Of a stretch of 64,000 bases of DNA, positions 1 through 11,786 are shown in pieces. The DNA lies in contig JAGTJM010000051.1 in the NCBI GenBank assembly GCA_020747015.1, positions 124,001 through 188,000 on the forward strand, read 5' to 3'. The stretch's first letter is position 1. Every line of letters starts with the position of its first letter. The notes below the pieces were generated by a model that did not search any database, had not been told where the DNA came from, and worked only from the letters and a program-made list of their open reading frames with translations. Position numbers and translations under genes: made by a program. Source of the DNA: Pyrenochaeta sp. MPI-SDFR-AT-0127. Taxonomy: Eukaryota; Ascomycota; Dothideomycetes; Pleosporales; Cucurbitariaceae.

Positions 1-875
1 AATACCAAGAACGTTATGCCAGGATCGATACATGCGTTGAACGTCTTGTCAATGACCGTTGCACCCTCAGTTTGTGCGTCTGGGTGGTAGTTGAGCGCCT
101 CCACTTTTGTCTGGAGGAGGCACGGCAATCCATCTTGTTCGTTACGATCAGCAGGTTTGAATGTCTTGAAGTCACCCCTGTGAGAGTTCTCATCGATACA
201 TCCTAGGCACAGACTCTCATTTGTCAGACTCCAACTTGTGCTCGGTATTATTTTCCCATCGTGCAAGGCTTTCATCAATGTCGATTTCGGTGTCAATCCA
301 AGAGCCGAAGCACTCATATTCCCAAACAACGAACCATCGTCAGGTAACATGAAGGTTGTCGTCAGATTGCGTTTCCCGGGTAGCACTTCATTTCTCTCCA
401 CATAGACTTCCAAATAATCTCCAAACGTGAAACGCTCAGTCACAAAATGCCAGTTGGAGTATTTCACCCGTCTAAACCAGTCTTCCCGAATCTGGTCATT
501 TGTCCCATTGTCTCTAAATGTGCTGGATAAACTTGGATCGAAACCGCCACCATATAGCTCAGCACAGCTTATACTGTCGCGTTTGGATAGGCTTCGTCGC
601 GTGTCGTTGGAAGGTAGCAGCGTGCCATCGTTCTGGGTGCAGCTTTTCGTGTAGCGCGGGACGAAGGTGTTGTCAACTTGGAGGGAGGGGACGAGGGCGA
701 TTTGTTGATAAGGTGTGCCGATGGAAATGGGTATACCGCGCGACAATGTTCCAGGTGCAATCGAAACGGAGCGAATGGGCAGGTTGAGAGGCGGAGCAGT
801 GCACTTTTCTGCTTGTACAAAGGCGACATGGAGAATGAGGAAGGTGAGCGACAAGACTGGGGTTGCGGGGCGCAT
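1..875 (-). CDS. Secreted pepsin-fold (peptidase A1-like) protein, probably catalytically dead, 3' part cut by window edge
   Basis: An open frame runs without a stop from an ATG at 875 to the left edge, so about 291 N-terminal residues are seen and the C-terminus is missing. Residues 1-22 form a signal peptide (hydrophobic SLTFLILHVAFV core, cleavage near VQA-EK). Next comes a pepsin-like first strand (GIPISIGTPYQQ near residues 47-58), the hallmark entry of family A1. The D-[ST]-G that should follow is replaced by a VPSLQVDN stretch. A second-lobe-like IDPGI (near residue 285) replaces the second catalytic triplet. Several N-x-[ST] sites fit secretion. Seen: the frame, the signal peptide and the missing triplets. 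Inferred: a non-proteolytic cell-surface or secreted protein. Many fungal members of this type also have a C-terminal membrane helix, which would lie outside the window. Confidence 0.75.
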   Translation of the reverse strand, partial: MRPATPVLSLTFLILHVAFVQAEKCTAPPLNLPIRSVSIAPGTLSRGIPISIGTPYQQIALVPSLQVDNTFVPRYTKSCTQNDGTLLPSNDTRRSLSKRDSISCAELYGGGFDPSLSSTFRDNGTNDQIREDWFRRVKYSNWHFVTERFTFGDYLEVYVERNEVLPGKRNLTTTFMLPDDGSLFGNMSASALGLTPKSTLMKALHDGKIIPSTSWSLTNESLCLGCIDENSHRGDFKTFKPADRNEQDGLPCLLQTKVEALNYHPDAQTEGATVIDKTFNACIDPGITFLV

Positions 876-1977
876 CTTGATCTACAAACAATAGCACGGT
901 ATGCTCATCCCATTGTCAACGCTATGGGCAGAAAAGATTTTCCAGAGACAGAGGGTGTCGAAATCGCGACAGCAGACGAAAGGCTGACAATACCCAGTAT
1001 CAGGAACAGCAGCCACCTACCGCTTTAAGTGCCTCATCCGTCCAACCGTTCACGCCCAGGCACGTCACTTTACCCCCCAGCCTTCTCTGCGCACAGTCAG
1101 CCGCTGTCCGACACAATACAGGCACACGACGATTTGAGCAGGAAAAACCCTGCTATGATTCGATATTGCGATCATATATAGAAATTGCGTAAGCCAACGA
1201 CATCGCGACAATACACAACCTCTAGTGCGACATGAGGACAGTATTTTAAGATGTCAACGGCCTAGAGACGCGCGCAGGGACATGGCCCGCGGAAGATCAC
1301 CAAGGATGCGCAAGGTGGGACTTGGGGCTTGCGTGGGGGCCGAAAGTGAGGGCAGCATGGTGGCGTGTATAAGACAAGGACCCGCGTGAAGTCAGAACCT
1401 TCGAGTCTCAGTCTTTCTACTTTGGCCTAGGAAACAAGAGGAAACGCCTAGGGATCTTCCCGTAACGAGGCCGTACCGTCTCGTACCGCCTCCAAGGATA
1501 CGGGCCGGCCACACCCAGCCCTGCGTTGGGTCGTGGTGTTACGGTGCCATGCTTAGACAATAGCTCGAAGCTCGATAACCACCGCTGTTAATTGTTGAAT
1601 AAGCTGGTCAATTGCACAGTTGCATTCGCGCGCACGAGTAGAGTGGAGCCCGTTCACGAGAACTTGGCCAGCTCATCGCAGCTTGTCGCCTACCAGACGA
1701 ATCGCAGAAGGGCATTGGGAGTTCACGAGACGGGCTCGCATGCCCATCCCAGTCTCTCCGCAATGATAGCCTATCATCAAGCAACCCCACACCGCGTCAT
1801 TGCAAGCGGCTTCACCAAGGTGGCGTCTCTGGAATATCACTTTGGGTAAGCGCCGAACAGTTGCACAGTTGAGATACACTTAAGAACGCCGCGCCCGCCC
1901 TCAGTTGTCTCGCCCTGTGCGCCGCACTTTGCTTTCATCTTGTTTCATCTCGCCCGTTATTTTGTATTGATCCATTT
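876..1977. other. Intergenic, divergent promoter region
   Basis: This 1.1 kb separates the pepsin-fold gene (minus) from the zinc-finger gene (plus), so it should hold both promoters. I see no convincing gene. The short ORFs here lack splice support and coding-like composition. Near 1424-1455 the motif GCCTAGG occurs twice, flanking a GAAAC-containing spacer, with no assigned role. Confidence 0.6.
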
Positions 1978-4793
1978 ATGCCACCCCGCCAACGGGGCCT
2001 GGCCGATGGCCAAGGCTCCCGAAGGTCGACGATACTGCCAGCAGGCAATCTTGAGTCCTATCACTCCCGCAGGTCCGACCTCCAGTCCGATTCTGCCTAC
2101 GGGTCGTTAGAGGGCATAGGGCCACACTCAGTCCCATTTGCGACCTCACACGCAGCTACCCAGCTGCTTGACCAGGTAGAGGTGCTTGATACAAGAACAG
2201 ACTCAGGCTTCTACAGCAGCTCGTCGCTCGTGTCAGACTCTCACGAATATTTGAGTCAACCGGATATACAGCTCTTTCATCCTCCTTCCAGCTTAACAAG
2301 CCTCGCCACACCAGAATGGCTCAATGTCTCTAAGCATGTCCCACCTTGGGACCCTGGACGAGAGGTATTACACCACAGCGGCCGGTTGTGTTTGCTTTAC
2401 TGACTCTGTCACTAGAGCGACCCCCATCGTCGGATTGACCACGTCTATCAGAATGGGTGGAGTTATTACCCCATTCAAGAGTTTATTGAGGATTCTAGCT
2501 TTGATTTCCTCTTGAATGACGAACCCATACCAGACGAATTTACCCATGACCAAACCTCATCGCTCCAGGAGATTCCGCCTCCTCAGCTTCCCCTCCCGCC
2601 CAAGACGACTCCAGCTGACGTCACAATATGTGAGACATGTGGGACGGAATTCACAGGAGTGTATCGTCGGGGCAATTGCCGCCGGCACGTCAAACAATAT
2701 CACTCCAAGCTACGCGCAGGGCAGACACTATATAGTTGTCGGCTCTGCAAGGCGGAGTTCAGGAGACACGATGCAAAACGCAAGCACGAGTGGAGGCGAC
2801 ATAGAATACCAGATGCCAAGCCATCTCTAAGGAAACCAGGGTCGTCAAAGCTTCAGACTAAACACTCTACCGACACCGACAGTGTTGATTGTGAAAGCCG
2901 CAATGAGACATTATCGGCGCCATCATTGTCGTCATACGGAGCGCCACTCGACCTGGACTATCGGATTCCTGCGCAGCCAGAGCAAGCCAACGCTATTTTC
3001 GCAGATATCCACGCAAAATTGGATGTTGCTTCATATAATAGTTTTTGTGAAGCCTTCATATCTCGCTGGGATCTGAACGTAGATGAGCTGCGACTGAAAG
3101 GGTGAATTACACTGTCGTGCTAAGGTTTATAGTAGCTGACTTGTCCTAGATCAGATGCTTATGGCATCTTTGCTCAGATAGTACAAGGACTTTCAAAGCA
3201 GCTTCGCCCACAACCACACAGTCCACACAAGCCCTGCATCGAAAATTGCGATTGGAGGACTGAACCAGGAGATGAGGGTGAGTCTAAGCCCAGGCCTTCG
3301 TCACATTCAAATCGAGGTAAAGGTCCAGCTCAAGCGAGTTCATCACGAGCGAATTCAAGAAGACATACTTCGTACAACAAGCGAGTCGACAAGCATGACA
3401 AGAATCCAGACAATGAAACCATCACCGAGCAGGTTGATCCTCCCGAAAACGCGAAGCATCGAAAGATCGACTGTCCAGTTCACAAACACCACGTCATGCT
3501 CGGACTACAATCTCCGTGTGGTGGTTGTGGGAAGAGGTATATAAGCGAGATAAAAACGCACCTCACAAGGTCCAAGAAACATGACGCTGTGTTCTTGATT
3601 CTGCGGCACTGTGAACGATGTCAGGCCTTCATGACTGATGATCAGACTTGGGTCGATGGGAATCATGCGACAGGCACTTGTATTCAAAGAGATCCTCCTC
3701 GTGGGCTGTCCGAGTTCATCACAGTTTGGGTGCGGCTCTATCTTGGAATATTTCCTAACGATACCCGCGTGCCAAGTCCTTGTGAGTATACTCAGTTTGC
3801 GCATGGCCACGTGTATCTGACTAGTTATTTGTAGTGAGCAATGATTGGACCTGGTTATCCGATGACATAATCAGGCCACTCCTCCCACCAGCAAGCCAAA
3901 CACCAACCCAAGCTCCAGATCAAGGACCGGAACCCTCAAACGGAGCGCAGGAGCCTACGGATCAAGCAAGAGGACCTTCAAACCACACACATGAACTTCC
4001 GCGCCAGGCATGGGCTGGCCAGCTACCAAGCTCTTTTTTAGACGGACAACGAGACTTTCAAAATGCACGCCAGAATGATGATACCAAGCCAGTGCTCAGC
4101 CAATCATTTGATTTGCCTGCAGTTGCATCTTTGGAAACAATCTTATGCGACGCTCTGAGAGTATATGCAAGATGGTTCGCAATAGACCACATTGAACGCG
4201 GCAACGACCTGCGACCAATTGAAGAAATTGAAGACGAGTATCGTGCACGTCTTGAGGATCTACGCTTCAAACAGCCAGTGCAACACGAACCCATGGAACT
4301 GACAGGCAATACTACGCCCTCAATGCCTCCGCCGCCTTCGGTTGACAACAACACCCAGGATCCTAGTTCAGACGATAGCAGCAAGCCTGGCACTCGAGAT
4401 AACAGCAGCGGCTTCTCTTCCTTTGTGCAGTCATCACAGTCGAGCCTGCTCGACGATTCTCTCTTCCTCGATAACAACAATAACTCACAGTGGTTTCTCG
4501 TGGATCCGAACACTCAAGCCCTTCCTGAGCCCTTGAACTCTCCTTATCCACCCCCTCCCGTCGCCCAAGCACCTGTGGTTGCACCAGAACCTACAGATAA
4601 CGCTCGCTTTCCATTGCTCCCCATCTTCGATCACATGCTCGACCAACCAGGCCCCGCGAATCGACCTCAAGCCATTGCGCAGATGAATGAACAAGCATGG
4701 ATGCAAATGGCCGCTGAAGCCGCCGAGAACTTTCTACATTCAAGACCCAGCTTCTCGCCGGGCGAAGAGGAGACGGAGTCACCAAATACTTGA
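1978..4793 (+). CDS. C2H2 zinc-finger protein, probable fungal transcription factor
   Basis: Four exons: 1978-2364, 2416-3101, 3150-3781 and 3835-4793 (887 aa). All three introns (51, 48 and 53 bp) have GT/AG ends and the frame continues across each. The N-terminal 200 residues are serine-rich and disordered. Two adjacent C2H2 fingers follow at about residues 201-226 (C-x2-C ending in H-x4-H) and 233-256. The third exon holds a second Cys/His block (PCGGCGKRY, then IKTHLTRSKKH, HCERCQAF and a final H/C pair). It resembles, in diverged form, the split-finger domain common in Pezizomycotina zinc-finger proteins. The C-terminal 300 residues are proline- and glutamine-rich with DNNNN and SSS runs, like an activation or disordered region. 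Nuclear DNA binding is inferred from the fingers. The target is unknown. Confidence 0.88.
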
Positions 4794-5255
4794 ACTTCAC
4801 AGCAACACAAAAGTAACAACATTCTTTTCTCTTTTCTCTTTTCTTTTCTTTTCTTTTCTTCTCTTTCCTTTACATCACGTTGGCTTTTCCTTTGGCTTTG
4901 GGCCCCCCCTTTTTTCTCCCACTCACCAAAAGAAAAAAAGTGTGAAAGCGGCGTTTTGGGCGATAGGCGCAGTTGTCCCCTATACGTTTTATGGAGCGAA
5001 AAGACGAGATACCCCTAGATACGATACCATGCCTTCAGTGGCCTTTTTTGTACAGTGTATGAACAGCAACGACCCTGGGTTACGAAAGACTTTTTCTTAC
5101 AATGTAATTATAATCCTCACAGCGCATAGTGGAGTAGGAGGAGATGGATAACGTTTTGAAATGTGTTAGAAATAATGAACTATGGCTATGCATTATTCAA
5201 TCTTGCTTTACTCCCTTCTATCTATGCAAAGACCTCTCGAGCAATTTTCTTCCAC
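4794..5255. other. Convergent 3' region with pyrimidine tract
   Basis: The zinc-finger gene and the urease gene end towards each other here. A nearly pure CTTTT-repeat pyrimidine tract lies at about 4826-4872, followed by a poly-A/G patch near 4928-4940. Presumably it contains both 3' UTRs and polyadenylation signals. I see no gene. Confidence 0.6.
4826..4872 (+). repeat. Low-complexity (TTTTC)n pyrimidine tract
   Basis: About 45 bp of reiterated TTTTC/TTTC units lie directly 3' of the zinc-finger stop codon. This is simple-sequence DNA, likely length-polymorphic between strains. Confidence 0.8.
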
Positions 5256-8090
5256 TCAATACACAAAGTATGCCTGCGTTAACGGCAATGTGTCTGATGG
5301 AGCAGCTTCACACTTCATCCCATCAGCCTCCACGGTATACATCTCGGGATCGACTTTCATCTTTGGCCTCGTGTTGTTGAACTTCATATCCTTTTTACCT
5401 ATATTTCTGCAATTCTTGACAGCTTCTACGCGCTTGCGTAGGCCGTACGAGGCAATGGCGCCAGAGGAGATAGAGGCCTGTGAGACGAAAGTGATGCTTG
5501 AGGAGGGGACGAGTGGGGCGAACATGGGGCGCATGATGATGGGTTCTATGGTGGGAATGGAGCCGTTGGGGTCACCCTGGATAAATCAGTATAGGAGGAA
5601 TAGGAAGAGAAAGAATTGTTACGTACCATTTGAGCGTAAGCGCACCAGCCGTTCTTAACAATCAGCTTTGGCTTTACGCCAAAGTTTCTGGGAGACCAGA
5701 GGACCAAATCGGCGACTTTGCCTACTTCGACGCTGCCGATAAGGTGGCCCATTCCTTGGGCAATTGCTGGGTTGATGGTGTACTTGCTGATGTATCTCTT
5801 TACCCTGAAATTATCGGCATCGGTGCCTTCGTCCTCCTTTAAAGTTCCACGCTGCACTTTGTTCTTGTGCGCCGTGTTCCAAGTTCGGAGAATGACTTCG
5901 CCACATCGACCCATGGCCTGAGAGTCGGACGACATCATCGATATGGCACCGAGGTCATGTAGTACGTCTTCGGCTGCAATGGTTTCGGCGCGAATGCGTG
6001 ACTCTGCAAAAGCCACGTCTTCTGGGATGTTACGTGACAAGTGGTGGCAGACCATGAGCATGTCAAGATGTTCGTCCAATGTATTCAGAGTATATGGCCT
6101 CGTTGGATTGGTTGATGAGGGTAGGACATTATCGTGTTCAACAACGCAAATGATGTCCGGGGCGTGACCTCCACCAGCACCCTCAGTATGGTAGGTATGG
6201 ATCGTCCTGTTCTTGAAGGCGGCCACAGTTTGTTCAACGAAACCCGACTCGTTCAGCGTATCCGTGTGAATGAGTGTCTGAATGTCGTACTCGTCGCAGA
6301 CGGTCAAACAGGCATCGATGGCTGCTGGTGTAGTGCCCCAGTCCTCATGCAATTTGAGACCGCATACACCGGCTTCAGCTTGTTGCTGAAGGGGCAAAAT
6401 ATCGGAGTCATTTCCCTTGCCTGTGATACCGTAGTTCAGGGGTAGCTTATCGATGGCTTGCAGCATCTGCTTAATGTGTGTCTTGCCTGGTGTGCATGTT
6501 GTCGCATTCGTGCCAGTACTGTAACAGTTAGTTGAGGTTAGGCTAAATGACTTCAAGAGGGTTACCTTGGTCCAGTGCCACCGCCAAGCATGGTCGTGAT
6601 ACCGGAAGCGATTGCCTCTTCTGCTTGTTGAGGACAAATAAAGTGGATATGCGTATCAAAGCCACCCGCTGTGACGATGCCATGTTCACCAGCAATGACA
6701 TCTGTACATGACCCAACGATCAGGTCTGGGTGCACACCATCCATTACATCTGGGTTGCCTGCTTTGCCAATGCCCACAATTATGCCGTCTTTGATACCGA
6801 TATCAGCCTTGAAGATGCCACTCCAGTCGATGATCAATGCGTTCGTGATGACGGTGTCTAGGGACTCTTTGTCGGGTCGTCCTCCAGCTTGCCCCATGCC
6901 TTCTCTCAAAGTCTTGCCACCACCAAATGCACATTCGTCGCCGTATTTGGTCATGTCTTTTTCAACCTTGATCCACAGGTCCGTTGCTCCTAATCTAACC
7001 AAGTCACCGGTTGTAGGACCAAACATACTGATATACGCTTGTCGCTCCATGGTGCAGAAGTCAATGTGTGCAGCATCGCCAAGCGGTTCCGGCTCGTGCA
7101 GAAAGCCTCCTAACTTCAGGTTCTCTAAGATACCCTCCACGACAGACGAGTCTTTGATATAGCCTGACGCGATCTTGTTTCCTCCTCTTATGATTTGGTT
7201 TCCGGCAATTTGCACCAGAGTGACAGTCTTGGTATCACCAGGCTCAAATCGTACAGAAGTGCCAGCGGGGATGTCGAGTCGATAGCCATGAGCACGTACG
7301 CGGTCGAATTGAAGTTGAGGGTTTGTCTCGATGAAGTGGTAGTGCGAGCCGACCTACATATCGTGATTAACCTCGTGGACTCTGATCATATTGCATTCTC
7401 CATACTTGAATAGGTCTGTCTCCCATACTCTTGACTCTGAGTTTTATCCTCTTCCGTCCTTCATTCAATGTAATCGTTCCAGCAAGTCCCTTCACAGCTA
7501 CAATTGCGCCAGGCTGTTTTGTGTCCTCGTATACGCTCACATCCGGAAGAGGGAACATGTCGATGGCGGGAATAGGAAGGAACGAGCCGTATAAGGCCCT
7601 TTCGAGGTCGCCATCTTCGGTTGCGATGGGGTTGTGGACGGTAACGAGGTATGTGCCACTTGGGAAGGTGCCTTCAACCATCAATGCGCCAAGTGAGGCC
7701 ACGACCGAGGGCTGGACATGACGGCGACCAAGCATGGTCTTGCCGATAGCCATGAGGTCGGCGACGGTGTGGTTGCCATCGCGGATGAGCTGTATGGGTT
7801 CAGCATGAAGTGACGGGTGCGCGCGTGCTTGGTGACGGTACTTCTTGAAGATTGTTCGCAATGAGCGCCTGCAAGTTGTCAATAACCCGTCTTCAGGTCC
7901 AAGTACCAACTACTCACAGTCGCTTCAGAGTGATTCAGCTTGACTCCCCTTGCCAGCCGACGTTGTGCCAGCAGGCCGAGCTGGGAGATGACGAGCTTGT
8001 CGAGCTGTCGCGGGGCGATTAGCAGGGGACAGTAGTCAGCAAGGCCGACGGCGCCGAGATTGCACACACCTCCTTGGGACACAACTGCAT
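5256..8090 (-). CDS. ure1: Urease (fused gamma-beta-alpha)
   Basis: Hydrolyses urea to ammonia and carbamate in the cytoplasm, with a dinuclear nickel centre. Seven exons on the minus strand: 8070-8090, 7918-8004, 7842-7868, 7406-7789, 6566-7353, 5627-6518 and 5256-5576. They give 839 aa, the usual length of fungal and plant ureases. The start is MQLCPKE, the conserved N-terminus. The gamma-like part ([19 protein letters not shown]) comes first, then beta ([18 protein letters not shown]), then alpha. Nickel and catalytic motifs are intact: [10 protein letters not shown], the carbamylated lysine in [26 protein letters not shown] and the SSDSQAMGR aspartate. Introns are 47-65 bp. Exon 1 is 21 nt and exon 3 only 27 nt, but both restore family-conserved sequence exactly. 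Two TGATAA motifs lie upstream. Activity would need the urease accessory proteins, which are not in this window. Confidence 0.97.
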
Positions 8091-8806
8091 CCTGTACAAA
8101 GTCTAAAGCCAGCCAAGAGTGAGGGCAATTGAGCAGCACTGCGAACTTTTCTTCTTACGGTCCCGCTTCCCTAAGAACCAGACTTCAGATACGATCCCGC
8201 CCATTTTGCAGCCTTCGCCTGTTTGGGGCGATTCTGCGGGGTACGCTCCGTGATAAAGAGGCGCGCTGATAAGGAAATTTGCGCCCGCGGCTTCAAGCCA
8301 CACGCACTATCAACCAATTCATCCCACCCTCTGAGACTAGGCTTTTATTATTCTCCGAGCCTCGACCACTCACATGATGCAAATACCAGCATATGGCGCC
8401 GTTCCTGGCCTTTGACAGCGGCATGGAATTCAAAATATCCTCCTAGTACCTGCGCAGCCCGGGGCCGCGAGCATTCGATTGGTGTTTCGGCATGGTATAA
8501 GCACAAAGGACCAGGCAGCTCCCACGCCCCATGGCCGCCTGAATCGCTTTTGCAACCGTCTGACCTCCGCTTTCAGAAGCCTGTTCCTCCTGGCCTCGTT
8601 CTCCTCGTCCTCTGTTCTTCCATCACTCTGTTGCCACAGCTGCATCGTCGATATGCAACAGTACATCTTGCCAACACAGGCGTACAGCTAGCCATCATCG
8701 ACGTGTATCAAGTACTCGTTTGATCACGTGCATTTGAATAGAAGAATCTGTCTGGTCTGCGCTATCATCCAAGCTCCTCGCACTTGATCGGCCCAAGTGT
8801 GCTACG
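8091..8806. other. Divergent promoter region of urease and the 8807 gene
   Basis: A 716 bp intergenic stretch between two genes transcribed apart. It holds the two TGATAA motifs listed separately. The part near the plus-strand gene (8560-8650) is pyrimidine-rich, as is common upstream of fungal start sites. Confidence 0.6.
8251..8272. promoter_or_regulatory. Pair of GATA-factor sites upstream of urease
   Basis: TGATAA occurs at 8251-8256 and again at 8267-8272, about 165-180 bp before the urease ATG. HGATAR pairs are the known binding pattern of fungal nitrogen GATA activators (AreA/NIT2 type), and urease is a typical target class. Function is inferred from motif and position only. Confidence 0.4.
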
Positions 8807-10273
8807 ATGAGTTCCTGGCTGCGGCGCTTTAGAGGAGGTGGAGGTGCCGAAGGCCCACCACGGAAGCCAGCAGACGTACCAAGCAAGCGGAGAGGCTCTG
8901 TCAACACCCCTTCCAAAGACCAGAACATTCCCAAAAAGCGCCTTCAGGTCTATCAGAAGTGCCTGTATGAGCGCACTCTGCCTGGGAATGCATTCATCTC
9001 CGCACATGTTAACCGCCTGCAACATGGCTTCTACGAGTCCAGCGCCCTCCACGAGCCAGTCATGGACGACTTGTACTTTGTTTCTGTCCATTTCGTCTTC
9101 CATCCCCATGACCCACGATCCCATCGCTTCAAGAGTGCTGAGATTGAGGTGCGCGTTCACGGCGATGACGATCATCCAGCAGCTTACGAGGACCCAAGAT
9201 ACAGGCGTCCAAGCTCGCATCCTCGGATTCTGAAGCATGCCCCAGAGTTGATGTTCGGAGCTGTATCGCCCGAAAACCTCCAATGGAACTTCAGCTTGTC
9301 CAGCTCGCTAGGCGTGTCTCACGCCCCACTGGCCGCTACTCTGAATCCTACTGGGGGTATGAACGGGAGCTACAAAGTCTTTCATATGATGAGTATTCAG
9401 GGATCAATACGCTCGAAGCGAAGCCCGTTAGGGCCAGAGTACGATGTCGAAGACGCAATGGCGGTCTGGACACTTGAAGAGAATATCTTGCAACGATCTG
9501 GCCTTCCGCGCGAGTTCGACTTTGTTTTGCTGGTACACAAACCGGATGATGTGAAGAATATGTACTTGACCGTGAACGTGGATGCTGAGATTGACGCTTG
9601 GTACGGAGCCTACCCGCAGTGGTACACAAACCTGTCGAGATATCTCCCGACACAGGATCTTCACCTCGACTTTAATGCTGATATAGGACAACGATTTCTG
9701 CCTAGTCAGCCAGGGAGAGGGTTCAACTTTGCCAGCTTGGTGCAACCACTTGATGAGTATGTGACGATGCCGGGTACCGTGTATCCGACGAATGTGAGAT
9801 CCTGCTAGCTAATGTACTGAATCTTAAGCTGACTTTGGCAGGACACAAAGGAAGAGGATGACGAGTCGGGGAATGGAAGAAAATTTGACTCTAGAATTCT
9901 GGACAACGATAAATCAATCGAAAATTCACCCACAAGCCACTCAATAGAGCAGCCCACGACTCCTCAAAGAGGAAACATAAACTCAAGACGGAATCCAGAT
10001 GCGCAGAGCAGGCATAGTTGGGCACCTGAGAATCTCAACGTTCGTGTTGTTCTCGAACATCAGTATCCACAGGGCTCTGATCCGCGACGTTTCTCATATT
10101 CGCCCTTGAGCAATCAGGAACAAACGCGATATCCGTCGATACGACGCAGGAAGTCACGGTCGGGGCTGAAGGAGTTCAGTGCGAAGCAGGCTTTGCACGA
10201 GTTGGCTCAGAATGAGCTTGATGAGGCCGCGGAGAGATCAACGGCAGGAGAAAGACCAAATGGATATAGCTAA
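8807..10273 (+). CDS. Conserved-looking fungal protein of unknown function
   Basis: Two exons, 8807-9793 and 9842-10273, joined by a 48 bp intron (GTGAGA donor, CTGAC branch, GGCAG acceptor), give 472 aa. I do not recognise a named domain. Residues 1-45 are basic and glycine-rich. Residues about 46-310 look like a compact folded region with many aromatic and beta-strand-like segments (DDLYFVSVHFVFHPHD, EIEVRVHGD, EFDFVLLVHKPDD, MYLTVNVDAEID). The last 140 residues are charged, serine-rich and disordered, ending in a basic RRRKSRSG motif and an alpha-helical tail. There is no signal peptide or membrane helix, so it is likely cytoplasmic or nuclear. The intron lies exactly where the ordered part gives way to the disordered tail. 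It is divergently transcribed from urease. Confidence 0.8.
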
Positions 10274-11786
10274 ACTACCCAAACGCTATTCACAAATTGT
10301 TACGAAGTCCTTTTTCAAACTCAAGTTATGTATTCAGTGCACCGTCAAGTTCGCCACTAGCCTCTAGCCAGCTGAAGCGCGATTGCATCACATAGCAGGC
10401 GTGGCAATGCAAGCCTCACATCTGAACAGTGTATTCCCCATTACTCGCAGACCGTGAAAGCCGAACACCCAGTTCGTGACTGAACCGGGGGATCGGGTAT
10501 GTTGATTTGCAGCGCAGCCGATCATTACATTAGTGCAACGCTCCCATACAAAGGGCCTACGAATAGGTGCGCCTGCTACGACTACAGCTCGTAATCCCCC
10601 ACCCTCAACAGGAGAGCACTCCGCAGAGCCGCAGGCAGGCTCTCTTTTTTTATTCGCGTTGCGCAGCTGAAGTAAGACCTCATCTCCCCCATCGCGCAAT
10701 GCCGGTTCGTGGCAGCAGGAGGCAAGCGAACGGCAGTGGCTGATTGGACATGCACGTTCACCGGGCATCCGAAGCCAGACCCACTGACAGGCGGCGAAAA
10801 CAAGATGACGGGCCTGAGCAGGTCAGATTAGTGGCAGAGCCTTCTCGCTCCTCTCAGCGCGGTCGTGTCTTGTGTTCCGGTGCTGCATAGGCCTGCGCCG
10901 TGTGAGTGGCCAGCAGCCAAATCCGCTAGACAGGGGCGACGCAACAACGACGTCCACCCACATGGCTGCATCGCTCTGCTCCTCGAACACGAAGACCCGG
11001 AAGGTGTAATGAGCCATGGTAGCAGATGTGCTTGTAGTGGGATTGTGTGGGCTGCTGAGGTGACGGCCGGGCGGTGGCTCCGGAGAGGGGGGCGGTTTTC
11101 TTTTCTAACAGAGTGTGTGTGTGTCTTTCCTGCTTGTCTCTTCGTCATTGTTCTTTCCTAAGTACTTCGACGAAGAGTATCGTGCCTTCCTTGCCTGGCG
11201 CACCTCTGCGACTTCCTCTTCTCTTCCAGTGGCTGCTGGACTTCGTGGCTTCTTCTTTTCTCCTCTTGTATCGCTTCTAATCTTAATATTCCCACGTTGC
11301 TCTCACCCTTCGCTGTCGAGTCCTGTCCTTTGAGTCTGCAGACATCGCCCATTCTCAAGTACACTGCACACATATCAGCGTACCACCACGCCACATACGA
11401 CCTTCACTGTGAATGACCGTGACACTCGAACTTCTAGCAAAGACACCTTCGACGTCCGCACATTGAGATACTTTCACACGCTGTAAAGAGGGGTTCGCGT
11501 CCAGAGGCTACCTAAGGTTGGTTCACCAGCCGGTGAACAAAAGAAGAGCAAGGCCCGCTAACCGTATCCATTACCAGCTACTGGATCAGCCTTATATCAG
11601 AGCCCATGGCGTAGGTAACGCCATGTATCCGCTAGAAATTATATGCAGTGCGACATTGGCCCAAACAAACCAAAGCGGCAGACACAGGTGACGGTAACAC
11701 TTACCGAGCACCTCGACTGTAGTACAGTGGGGGGAAAAGAATACTTTTGTGGCATTGAATGAGATTGGACGAGAAATTTCATAACA
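10274..11786. other. Long intergenic / leader region
   Basis: 1.5 kb without a supportable gene. ORFs on the minus strand (for example 10388-10768 and 10828-11148) have no splice or family support. A short GT run lies at 11112-11121 and a strongly pyrimidine-rich stretch spans about 11130-11345, typical of a fungal core promoter and 5' UTR. It is probably the promoter and leader of the serine-rich gene. Confidence 0.5.

Noticed and set aside
11390..11410. ACATACGACC, the usual first bases of fungal 5S rRNA
   Set aside because: The sequence diverges immediately after ten bases, with none of the internal 5S promoter or helices.
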